Positions 55,392 to 63,223 of a stretch of DNA of 64,000 nucleotides are shown here, in pieces (the stretch's first letter is position 1; each line of letters begins with the position of its first letter). This stretch comes from Sulfidibacter corallicola (lineage in GTDB: Bacteria > Acidobacteriota > Holophagae > Acanthopleuribacterales > Acanthopleuribacteraceae), in the NCBI RefSeq assembly GCF_017498545.1, contig NZ_CP071793.1:9046256-9110255 (forward strand), given 5' to 3'. A model generated the notes under the pieces. The model did not search any database. It worked only from the letters and a program-made list of their open reading frames with translations, and had not been told where the DNA came from. Both the position numbers and the translations under genes were made by a program.

Positions 55392-56575
55392 GTTTCCTCC
55401 ATTGACGGCTGACAGACATCCATTATAAGTCACCGTGTAGTACGAGCTCTTGAAAAGACTCCCCCACCCTATCAATCTCCACGCCAACTCGGCGTGGGGA
55501 GGTTTCCAGCCAAACGAGTGCCGGAAACGTCGTTTTCCACTCCGACCAGTGATGGCCGCGGATGTTCATCACTGAGTCGCCAGGGTGGAAAAACTTCCCA
55601 AAACTCGGCAAAGAGAAATTTAGTCCACGAATCACACGAATTGACACGAATCAAAGCACTTCCAAGGGACTGTCTCCGTCATGACCTGAATAATGAAGCA
55701 GGAACCCCTGAATATCGGAAACCTGGAAAAACCAGCCATTTGGTGGCACAACACGACCTTGCTTTTCCTGGCTTCGACTCTTCCAGGTTTCCTGATACAG
55801 ATTCGACGACGGCAAGACCCATCTCAGGTGGAATGCACCACTGAGTCACCGCTCAGGCCGGGGGCCGGATTGCCGGTGGTCCGGCACACCGGCCACCGGG
55901 TTTCAAGTGGGTAACTAATCGAAGCGAATTGCTTGGAGTTCCCGCAATTGTGAGAGGGGCGTCGTGGCAGTAAGTGCCGGGCCATACCGGCCGTACCCGC
56001 CCAGGGCGCCGGGCCGACATTTTTCGACGAACTCCCCGCACATTCGCCTTTTTAGGTTTTTATCTTTATCTTCGAACTTTACAGAGTTTGTTACATACAG
56101 AGTCACCGAAGAGATTAAACCGGCCCAACCTCGGAAGAACCGCTTGGGTGATTTCTCGGATTAGAACCATTTGGTCCACGAATCACGCGAATCAACACGG
56201 ATCAAAGCACTTACACGGCACTATCGCCGTCATGCCGCCGGAATCCGTGTCAATCGGTGTGATTCGTGGACAAACTTTTTTTCCAAAGATGAACCAAAAA
56301 AGGATCGTTTCGAAACCCCTCGGCTCGCCCCCTGGCAAGACATTGACCACCTTTCGGGGTCACACACTGCCAGTCGTTTCCTCGGGGGGTGACTCGATCG
56401 ACCGCTGGCCCGCGTGGCGGTCGACAAACCTAACCGACGCAGCTTCAACGTTTTCTCTTGGCGTCACGGGTCAGGCACCCGTAAAGTTAGGCCAGATCCG
56501 GCCGGCTCTCTCCCGTTCGCCACGACGCCGCGCCGCGATCCATTCGTATCCCATCGACAGGCTCTCGGGTGACTC
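55392..56575. repeat. Intergenic repeat island (R5, R2, R1, R5 and palindromes)
   Basis: 1,184 bp without a gene. 55623-55684 and 56174-56235 are direct R5 copies (GTCCACGAATCAC ... ATCAAAGCACTT ... CCGTCATG). 55690-55837 is an inverted R2 copy, directly joined to an inverted R1 copy at 55838-56097. 56243-56271 is the inverted counterpart of 56174-56202, making a large hairpin. 56276-56575 shows nothing further I can name beyond the presumed promoter of the channel gene. Confidence 0.8.
56174..56271. repeat. Long inverted repeat of the CACGAATCAC type
   Basis: GTCCACGAATCACGCGAATC begins the left arm (56174-56202); the right arm at 56243-56271 is its reverse complement with about four mismatches in 29 positions. 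The loop is about 40 bases. A third, direct copy of the left arm lies at 55623. Confidence 0.75.
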
Positions 56576-57181
56576 ATGCTCTACGTGTTCGATTTGGTCG
56601 GTGTAGCCGTGTTCGCCGTGTCCGGCGCCCTGGTGGCCGCGCGTAAAGGTATGGATCTGTTCGGCGGCATGGTGTTGGCCGTGGTGACCGCGATCGGCGG
56701 CGGCACCATTCGCGATCTGCTGCTGGACGCGCCGGTCTTCTGGATCGGCGATCCGACCTACGTGATCGTGGCCGGCGGCGTCGCCCTGATCACGGAAATC
56801 TTCGGACCGCGCATCCTACCGCGCGGCAAACCGCTGCTGTTCGCCGATGCCTGCGGTCTGGCGCTCTTTACCGTGATGGGCGCGGCCAAGGCGAATGCGA
56901 CGGGAACCCCGGCGATCACGGCCGTCGTGATGGGTGTGCTCACCGGCGTCGCCGGCGGCGCGATCCGCGACGTGCTCGCCGGAGACATTCCGCTGGTGCT
57001 GCGCAAAGAGATCTACGCCACCGCCTCGATTTTCGGCGCCACCGTCTACATTCTGATGCGCCACCTGGAGCTCGGCGCCCAGCTCGCGGCCTGGACCGGG
57101 CTCTTCGCCACGCTCCTGCTGCGACTCGCCGCCATTCGCTGGCACCTGCAACTGCCGCGTTTCCTCGGTGGACCGGAGTGA
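56576..57181 (+). CDS. TRIC-type / UPF0126 (YicG-like) membrane channel
   Basis: 201 residues from ATG 56576. Six or seven membrane helices form two homologous three-helix halves. The repeated signature appears twice: AVVTAIGGGTIRDLLLDAPVFW (about 36-57) and GVLTGVAGGAIRDVLAGDIPLVL (about 119-141), matching the UPF0126/bacterial TRIC family. Members are trimeric K+-permeable cation channels of the inner membrane; some relatives are linked to glycine uptake. The gene is convergent with the ATPase operon, with only 25 bp between stops. Confidence 0.9.
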   Translation: MLYVFDLVGVAVFAVSGALVAARKGMDLFGGMVLAVVTAIGGGTIRDLLLDAPVFWIGDPTYVIVAGGVALITEIFGPRILPRGKPLLFADACGLALFTVMGAAKANATGTPAITAVVMGVLTGVAGGAIRDVLAGDIPLVLRKEIYATASIFGATVYILMRHLELGAQLAAWTGLFATLLLRLAAIRWHLQLPRFLGGPE

Positions 57182-57206
57182 GGGTTCGTCCGATCGCGCT
57201 CGCCGC

Positions 57207-59015
57207 TCAGCCGCCCAACAAGGCCTTGATTTCGGCGCGATACCGTTTGAAATCCGGACTCGTTTCGGCCGCGTAGTTGAAGTTTTTGAACAAACCCGTC
57301 AGGCGTGTGAACAGCTTGCGTACCGCGTCCTTGTCCGCGAGGTTCGGTTCGTGGGCGACCACCTCGGCCACCATGGCGAAGGTGACCTTCTGGCGAGCCA
57401 ACGAGGACGAGGCATCCACGTCGTCGAAGGCGTCCTGCTGCAGATAGACCATGTCGACGAAGGTCGCCCGCTGGTAGTCGAGGTAGTCCTCCAGGCTGAT
57501 GCCCTCCTCACCCGTCACCTGCATCATGTGGGCGACCTCATTGCCCCGCTGCAGCAAGCGCAGCATCCGTTCCACGCGCTGCGTCCAATCGGGATCCATT
57601 TCGCGGTCGAACCAATCGCGAAGCTGTTCGCGGTAACGGCTCCACGACAGACTGGGATCGACTGCCGGGTAAAACCGCTTGTAGGCTCGCTCCGAGCTGA
57701 GCCCCAGAAAGGTCTTGACCGTGCGCATGGTCGACTGGGTCACGGGCTCTTCGAAATTCCCGCCCGCCGGCGAAACCGTGCCGATCATGGTCAGGCTGCC
57801 GACGCTGCCGTCGTTGGTGCGAATCACACCGGCCCGTTCGTAGATGCCGCGGACGGACGAGTCCAGGTAGGCCGGGAAGGCCTCCTCGCCCGGAATCTCC
57901 TCCAAACGCCCGGACGTCTCGCGCATGGCCTGGGCCCAGCGCGAAGTGGAGTCGGCGATGATCAGCACGTGAAAACCCATCTGGCGGTAGTATTCGCCAA
58001 GGGTGACACCGGTGTAGATCGAAGCTTCACGGGCGGCCACCGGCATCGACGACGTATTGCAGATGATGATGGTGCGATCCATCAGGGAGCCACCCGTGTG
58101 GGGATCGATGAGGTTGGGGAACTCGGTGATGGTCTCGACCACCTCGCCCGCGCGCTCGCCGCAAGCGATCACGATCACCACGTCGACCGCCGAATAGCGC
58201 GAGATCAGGTGTTGCAAAATGGTCTTGCCCGCCCCGAAGGGTCCGGGAATGCAGGCCGTGCCGCCACGTGCCACGGGGAAAAAGGTGTCGACCAGGCGCA
58301 AACTGGTCACCATCGGTTCCTCGGGATACAGCCGCATGGAGCTGCGCCGGCGCAACAGTGCAGCGGGAATCGGGCGCCGCACCGGCCAATGCATGGTCAT
58401 CGTCAGCGTGCGTTCGCGACCGTCGCTCTCGACGACCCGCGCGATCGGGTCGTTGACGGTGAAATTGCCGACCTGAACCCAATCGACCGTGACCTCGCCG
58501 ACCATGTCGAACGGCACGAAGATTTTATGGGTGAAGCGATCTTCTTGCACCGAACCGAGCACGTCTCCGGCCCTCAACACGTCGCCGATCTTGGCCGTGG
58601 GCGTAAATTTCCAGCGCTTGTTGGGATCCAACCCGTCGACGGCGGTGCCCCGCGGCAGAAAGAACCCGTGGAGCACGGCGAGGTTTTCCAGGGGATTCTG
58701 CAGGCCGTCGTAGACCTGGCTGAGCAGTCCCGGCCCCAGGGCCACCGACAGCAATTGACTGGAAAGCTCCACCGCATCGCCGATGGCGATCCCGCGGGTA
58801 TCCTCGAATACCTGGGCGTCGGCTTCCCGACCACGAATGCGCAGTACTTCGGCCTGCAGGCGTTCGGCGGGATTGGAAGAGGGCCGAATGAAGACGACCT
58901 CGTTCTTCATGATGCCGTGGCGCTCGCCCTCCTCTTGGAGTTCGAAGGTGACGATGTCGTCGCGAACCACGATGACTTTGGCCAAAACCGATGTTTTTTC
59001 GCTTGTGTCGATCAC
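57207..59015 (-). CDS. atpA: V/A-type ATPase catalytic subunit A
   Basis: 602 residues from GTG 59015, overlapping the upstream stop by 4 bp (GTGA) with GGAGC about 8 bases upstream. The open frame extends to 59354 but that part is out of frame with the upstream gene and lacks homology. Standard length. The P-loop GPFGAGKT lies at 258-265, the subunit-A-specific non-homologous region at about 110-200, and the catalytic region ACGERAGEVVE about 20 residues after the P-loop. ADSTSRWAQAMRE and GRLEEIPGEEAFP are invariant A-subunit motifs. It hydrolyses or makes ATP in the peripheral A3B3 head. Here it is the last gene of the operon rather than directly before subunit B. Confidence 0.96.
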   Translation of the reverse strand: MIDTSEKTSVLAKVIVVRDDIVTFELQEEGERHGIMKNEVVFIRPSSNPAERLQAEVLRIRGREADAQVFEDTRGIAIGDAVELSSQLLSVALGPGLLSQVYDGLQNPLENLAVLHGFFLPRGTAVDGLDPNKRWKFTPTAKIGDVLRAGDVLGSVQEDRFTHKIFVPFDMVGEVTVDWVQVGNFTVNDPIARVVESDGRERTLTMTMHWPVRRPIPAALLRRRSSMRLYPEEPMVTSLRLVDTFFPVARGGTACIPGPFGAGKTILQHLISRYSAVDVVIVIACGERAGEVVETITEFPNLIDPHTGGSLMDRTIIICNTSSMPVAAREASIYTGVTLGEYYRQMGFHVLIIADSTSRWAQAMRETSGRLEEIPGEEAFPAYLDSSVRGIYERAGVIRTNDGSVGSLTMIGTVSPAGGNFEEPVTQSTMRTVKTFLGLSSERAYKRFYPAVDPSLSWSRYREQLRDWFDREMDPDWTQRVERMLRLLQRGNEVAHMMQVTGEEGISLEDYLDYQRATFVDMVYLQQDAFDDVDASSSLARQKVTFAMVAEVVAHEPNLADKDAVRKLFTRLTGLFKNFNYAAETSPDFKRYRAEIKALLGG

Positions 59016-59689
59016 GAGATATGCTCCAAAAAGGGTCGCGAAGAGACCATTGCCTCCGCGACCAAATCTTCGAACAACGCCGGCGCGTGGGTATGGGCGC
59101 AGCCGGTCCAGCGCGCGATCAGGTGCCAGCGCTGAACGTACAGCGCCACCGCTTCGAAATCGAAATAGTGGCGCGCCGCAACCCGGCTGTGGTCTTCCCA
59201 TTCGATGGCGAGCAGGCGTTTTTCCAATTCCCAGCTCAATCCCTTGTTCAGGAGCTCGGCGACTTCCGGTAGCCACGGCATGAGGTGCTCCATGTGGAAA
59301 TAGGGATACTGCAGGTGGTTTTCGATGTAGCGGTCCCAGGGCCGGTAACCCCATCGTCCGGCATTGCCGGGGGTGCCGCCGGCGAGCCGATAACGCAGCG
59401 CGGTCACCACGGTCCGCAACGCGAGGCGACGCTCGATCACGGTTTGAAGATCGGGATGCGGCACCCGGGCCAGGGCGGCGGTGGTTTCCGTGACGATGCG
59501 CCCATCCTCGATGCCCGGCTTGTTCCAGGCGTAGATGTTCTCGATATCGGCCAACACCTTCGTATCTTCCTCGCTGAGCATGCGGAGCCGCTCTTCCAGC
59601 CGAATCCGCGTGATGGGCAGATGCTTGTTCTTGAACAGGCTCGGCAAGTGCGGCAATGCGGTGATCAGGGTGTAGTAGGTGTCGGCCAC
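59012..59689 (-). CDS. V/A-ATPase operon protein of DUF2764 type (position of subunit C)
   Basis: 225 residues from ATG 59689. The N-terminus (YYTLITALPHLPSLF) resembles DUF2764 proteins, which sit between subunits E and A in bacterial V-ATPase operons. The rest is helical with many His, Trp and Arg. By position and helical nature it may stand in for subunit C/d, the funnel linking rotor and ring; that is inference. Its TGA overlaps the GTG start of subunit A. It follows subunit E after a 13-bp gap. Confidence 0.7.
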   Translation of the reverse strand: MADTYYTLITALPHLPSLFKNKHLPITRIRLEERLRMLSEEDTKVLADIENIYAWNKPGIEDGRIVTETTAALARVPHPDLQTVIERRLALRTVVTALRYRLAGGTPGNAGRWGYRPWDRYIENHLQYPYFHMEHLMPWLPEVAELLNKGLSWELEKRLLAIEWEDHSRVAARHYFDFEAVALYVQRWHLIARWTGCAHTHAPALFEDLVAEAMVSSRPFLEHIS

Positions 59690-59702
59690 GGATTCCTCCG
59701 GC

Positions 59703-60389
59703 TCAGTGAATCACGCCTTCCATCAGGGCCAGGAATCGCGGTTGCAGGTGTTGCAGCAGCAGCTCGGCCACCGCCCCGTCGCTCATGTCGACCTCGATGT
59801 CGCAATCGACGATGCGAACCCGAATGCCGTTTTCGTGTTCCTCTCCCGGGTAGAGCACCACGCCGTCGCGCAGCAATCCGGCCGCCACGCTGGAAACGAA
59901 GTCGTCGACACTGCCCTCGCGCACCTCGACCGGGTTGCGCCGCAGCTCATCGACGTCCACCAGCTTTTCGGGAAGCAGCAGCTCCAGGCGCTCGCGGCGT
60001 TCCAAGTCGGCCTCGTCGCGCAGCCGACCCGCGACCTCGAGAATCAGGCGCCGCAGCATTTCGCCATCCTTCATCTCCATGGAGACCAGACGCTTGATTT
60101 CCTTGGAGAAACGGTTCAAAAGAATGTCGCGGGTGCGCAGCACCGAATCGCGCGCGGCGACGCGCAAGGCCTCTTCGCCCGCGTGTTTCAGGGTTTCGGC
60201 CTGCTGGCGCGCTTCGGCCAGGATGGCGTCGGCCTCGGCTTTGGCCTGCTTGACCAGGGCGTCCGCCTTGGCGCGCGCCTCCGTTTCGATCTCGGCCGCC
60301 TGTCGACGCCCGGCCTCGACGCCCTCGTCGCGCAGGCGCGCCAACAGCGTTTCCACCCCGGATGCGGTGGGATGCGGTGTTTCGCTCAC
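59703..60389 (-). CDS. atpE: V/A-type ATPase subunit E (peripheral stalk)
   Basis: 228 residues from GTG 60389 with AGGAGG 5 bases upstream; the longer frame to 60620 overlaps subunit K and is not used. A long, Ala/Glu/Lys-rich N-terminal helix (ALVKQAKAEADAILAEARQQ, about 35-75) leads into a mixed C-terminal domain, the standard subunit-E layout. With subunit H/G (not seen here) it forms the stator stalk. It lies 16 bp after subunit K. Confidence 0.9.
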   Translation of the reverse strand: MSETPHPTASGVETLLARLRDEGVEAGRRQAAEIETEARAKADALVKQAKAEADAILAEARQQAETLKHAGEEALRVAARDSVLRTRDILLNRFSKEIKRLVSMEMKDGEMLRRLILEVAGRLRDEADLERRERLELLLPEKLVDVDELRRNPVEVREGSVDDFVSSVAAGLLRDGVVLYPGEEHENGIRVRIVDCDIEVDMSDGAVAELLLQHLQPRFLALMEGVIH

Positions 60390-60405
60390 GACCACCTCCT
60401 CTCGT

Positions 60406-60852
60406 TCAGGTCGGAATGCCGGCACTGATGACCAGCGCGAAGATGAAGGCAAAAACAGCGAACCCTTCGACAATGGCCGCCGGTGCCACCGACAGGCCGA
60501 AGATTTCGGGTTTGGACTTGGAGACGTTGATGGCCGAAGCACAGCACTGCCCCTGACGGATGCCGCTGTACAGAAGGGCCACACCGGCCAGGATCCCGAC
60601 GGCGAACAGGCCTGGCGCATTCTCCAGGTTGACCTCGCGGTTCAGTGAAAACATCACCACGATGCCGTAAATCGTTTGAGAGGAAGGCATGGCGGAAAGG
60701 CCGATGTACCTGCCGTGACCGCGATCCGTTTCCAACAGTGCGCCGCAGGCGGCTTGCCCCGCCAGCGCACAACCGATGATGCTGCCGATGGCGCCCATCG
60801 CCATCGGCCCGTACAAACCGGCCCAACCCAATGCAATCATGAACGGTTCCAT
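60406..60852 (-). CDS. atpK: V/A-type ATPase proteolipid subunit K (rotor ring)
   Basis: 148 residues from ATG 60852 (AAGGAG 8 bases upstream), overlapping subunit I by 16 bp. It has four membrane helices as two hairpins, like NtpK. The ion-binding Glu is in the second hairpin (APAAIVEGFAVF, E129); the first hairpin has no matching Glu (AGQAACG). MPSSQTIYG provides Ser59-Gln60, and IRQGQ gives Gln99 and Gln102, close to the Na+-ligand pattern of Enterococcus NtpK (Thr-Gln, Gln, Glu). Na+ coupling is therefore possible, as inference. It transports the coupling ion through the membrane. Confidence 0.93.
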   Translation of the reverse strand: MEPFMIALGWAGLYGPMAMGAIGSIIGCALAGQAACGALLETDRGHGRYIGLSAMPSSQTIYGIVVMFSLNREVNLENAPGLFAVGILAGVALLYSGIRQGQCCASAINVSKSKPEIFGLSVAPAAIVEGFAVFAFIFALVISAGIPT

Positions 60853-62630
60853 GGATCGATCTCCTTTTTGGCGAAAGCCCGGAAGGGATATCCCTCTTGG
60901 GAAATGCTCCAGTTGTAGAATTCGATGAGGTTCAAACGCAGGCCGTGGACCACACCACTGACCACGGCCAACACGAAGTTGAGTGCGTGCCCCAGAACCA
61001 GCAACATCGCGGCGAACACGATGCCGATCCCGGCGAAACGCTCGGCCACGTCGGCGGCCATTTGGTTGAAGGTGGTCGCCAGGGAGGCACTGGCCAAACC
61101 CAGGGCGAACAACCGCAGGTAACTGAGCACATCCCCGAATGCCTTGGTCACGTCGGTCAGGCCCTTGAGGCCTTCGAACAAGCGACGGCCGATGCCGGCC
61201 GCGCCGGCGAGTGGTGCGCTCCCGGAAAAGAAGAGAACCGCACCCAGGCCGAGGCCGCCGGAGAGCCAACTCACCAAGGTCGGTTCTCCCTGCAGCCAGT
61301 AGGCGGTGCCGGCCGCGATCAGGAAAAACCAGCCCAGGGGAGCCAGGGCGATGGACGAGCCACGGGCGGCCCAAGCTCGCGCCAGGTTGGCCACCGCGAT
61401 GTGAATGATGCCGATGAACACGGAGAGCCGAATCATGGCGTCGAAATCGCGGACATCCAATATGGCGACTTGGGCCAGAAACGGCGCCGGTGGTGGCGTC
61501 CCGAAGTAACTGCCCACCAGGGCGCCGTACACCACGCCGGCGAGACCCATGGCCAAACCCAGCAGGCCCAGCCGCCGGCCGCGCGGCGAGCGCGACAGTT
61601 TGCGCCACATCAACAGTGGGAACAGGGTGAAGACCAGCGCATACCCGGCGTCCGACAGGATCAGCGCAAAAAACACGGCAAACGAAAAGAAGATGACCGC
61701 CGAGGGATCCCAACTGCCGTAGCCGGGCGTTTGGAAGAAGTTGACGATGTCGGCGCCGGCCGCCACCTCGGGCGGGTTTTTCAGCAGGGTCGGCGGCGCG
61801 TCCTCGGCACTCGGCGCCTCCCACAGCAGCGCCAAGCCGTGCTGTGAAGCGAAGGCCGCCAGTCGTTCGCCCGTATCCTCGGGCGCCCAGCCGGCGACGG
61901 CGAACACCTCGCCCGCATCGAGGACCACGAGCTCGGCCCGATTCAGCGACAACCGGTTCTCGTAGTCGGCCTTGCCCGAAAGGAGCAGGTGGATCCACCG
62001 CGTGAGCTGGGTACGCTCGATGGCCGCCTCTTCCATGGCGATCTCGACCCGGTCGAGGTCTTCCTGCAGCCGGGCCAAGGTGATCGAGCCGGTGTGAACG
62101 CGCGGCACCGGCATGGCGTCTTCGGGCGGTTCCGTCTTGGACACGACCACCAGGTAGGCATCGCGATTGTCGCGGTGCACCACCTGCCACACCAGGTCGG
62201 AAGCCACGACCCGCGCCATCTGGTAGTGGGGCAGGATGTAGAACCACAGCTTGTAACCGCTCAGGTCGTCCAGATCCGGGAAATCGAAATTGCCCCAGGG
62301 CTCCAGGTTCTCGATGCGATCGATCAGGGCTTCGCGGCGATCTTCCAACTCGCGCATGGTTTCGCGTATCCGGAGCGCGTCGCGGGTCACGGTCGCGGGA
62401 TCGAAATCGGTGGGGTCCTTGATCTGGCGACGCTTGAACGGTGCGGCCAGCAGGAATGCGATCGCCTCGGTCAGATCCGCGTCCACTTCACCGATGTGGG
62501 CCGTGGCCGCGGTGGTTTCGGAAAGCGTTTCGAGATGAAGCACCCCGAGCGCCTGAAGCCCGGCCAGCACCTCCCGTCGCTGATTGGCGAGCCCGATCAA
62601 AGTGGCCTTGCGGAGGTCGACGATCGTCAT
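60837..62630 (-). CDS. atpI: V/A-type ATPase subunit I/a (membrane stator)
   Basis: 597 residues from ATG 62630, which overlaps the subunit D stop (ATGA). The N-terminal ~300 residues are the cytoplasmic arm, with coiled-coil hairpins (about 85-115 and 190-225). Seven or eight membrane helices follow. FGDVLSYLRLFALGLASASL carries the essential half-channel Arg (R506). The length is slightly under the 640-660 aa typical of the family. With subunit K it forms the ion path. The frame is open to 63005 but that part is antisense-like to subunit D's frame and not used. Confidence 0.95.
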   Translation of the reverse strand: MTIVDLRKATLIGLANQRREVLAGLQALGVLHLETLSETTAATAHIGEVDADLTEAIAFLLAAPFKRRQIKDPTDFDPATVTRDALRIRETMRELEDRREALIDRIENLEPWGNFDFPDLDDLSGYKLWFYILPHYQMARVVASDLVWQVVHRDNRDAYLVVVSKTEPPEDAMPVPRVHTGSITLARLQEDLDRVEIAMEEAAIERTQLTRWIHLLLSGKADYENRLSLNRAELVVLDAGEVFAVAGWAPEDTGERLAAFASQHGLALLWEAPSAEDAPPTLLKNPPEVAAGADIVNFFQTPGYGSWDPSAVIFFSFAVFFALILSDAGYALVFTLFPLLMWRKLSRSPRGRRLGLLGLAMGLAGVVYGALVGSYFGTPPPAPFLAQVAILDVRDFDAMIRLSVFIGIIHIAVANLARAWAARGSSIALAPLGWFFLIAAGTAYWLQGEPTLVSWLSGGLGLGAVLFFSGSAPLAGAAGIGRRLFEGLKGLTDVTKAFGDVLSYLRLFALGLASASLATTFNQMAADVAERFAGIGIVFAAMLLVLGHALNFVLAVVSGVVHGLRLNLIEFYNWSISQEGYPFRAFAKKEIDPWNRS

Positions 62631-63223
62631 GCGCCCTCCCGCTTGGCCTTGGCGATCTTGGCGCGAACCACTTCCGCGCGCTCCTGGTCGGCAAGGAACA
62701 AATTGATCTTTTTGATGTTGGCCCGTGCTTGGGGGATCAGGACCTTGTCCAACAAGTTGAGGCGCTGGGTCGTCTTGCGCTGGGCCTCCTCGAGCAAGCG
62801 CAGGCGTCGCTCGAAGATCTGCTCCTTCACGCGCAGTTCCAGGACCTCGCGCATCAGGATCACCAGGCGATCCACCCAATGGGGCATGCCCAGATAACCG
62901 TACTCTTTGTAGCCGAACCGAACCTCGCCCATCACCGGCAACCGAATGCCGACCAGGTTCTCCCACCGGAGATCGACCTGCGTCACCCAGACGAGCCCAT
63001 TGCAATCGATGCGACCCGTGCCCAACATCGGTAGATCGCGACCGACCTCTTCGCGATAGGTCCGCAACGTGTCGCGCAGCTCGGCGAGCGCCGTCTTTTG
63101 ATCCTTTTTGGCCGCCATGATCTGGCGACGCTTGAGATCCAGCGACGGCAGGAACTGCGAAAATGCCGAGAGGCGGCGCTGTTCCCGACTCAGGGCGCTC
63201 TTGTTGAGGATCAGGCGACTCAT
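62627..63223 (-). CDS. atpD: V/A-type ATPase subunit D (central shaft)
   Basis: 198 residues from ATG 63223, overlapping the subunit B stop (ATGA). Two long helices, at the N-terminus (NKSALSREQRRLSAFSQFLP to about residue 60) and at the C-terminus (IFERRLRLLEEAQRKTTQRL to about 160), pack as an antiparallel coiled coil that turns inside the A3B3 head. The tail VLIPQARANIKKINLFLADQ is the conserved D-subunit end (Thermus and Enterococcus are similar). Length is normal. Confidence 0.95.
   Translation of the reverse strand: MSRLILNKSALSREQRRLSAFSQFLPSLDLKRRQIMAAKKDQKTALAELRDTLRTYREEVGRDLPMLGTGRIDCNGLVWVTQVDLRWENLVGIRLPVMGEVRFGYKEYGYLGMPHWVDRLVILMREVLELRVKEQIFERRLRLLEEAQRKTTQRLNLLDKVLIPQARANIKKINLFLADQERAEVVRAKIAKAKREGA

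Noticed and set aside
57168..59135. 655-codon plus-strand frame over the ATPase subunit A gene
   Set aside because: It is the reverse complement of subunit A, whose P-loop and other motifs are unmistakable.
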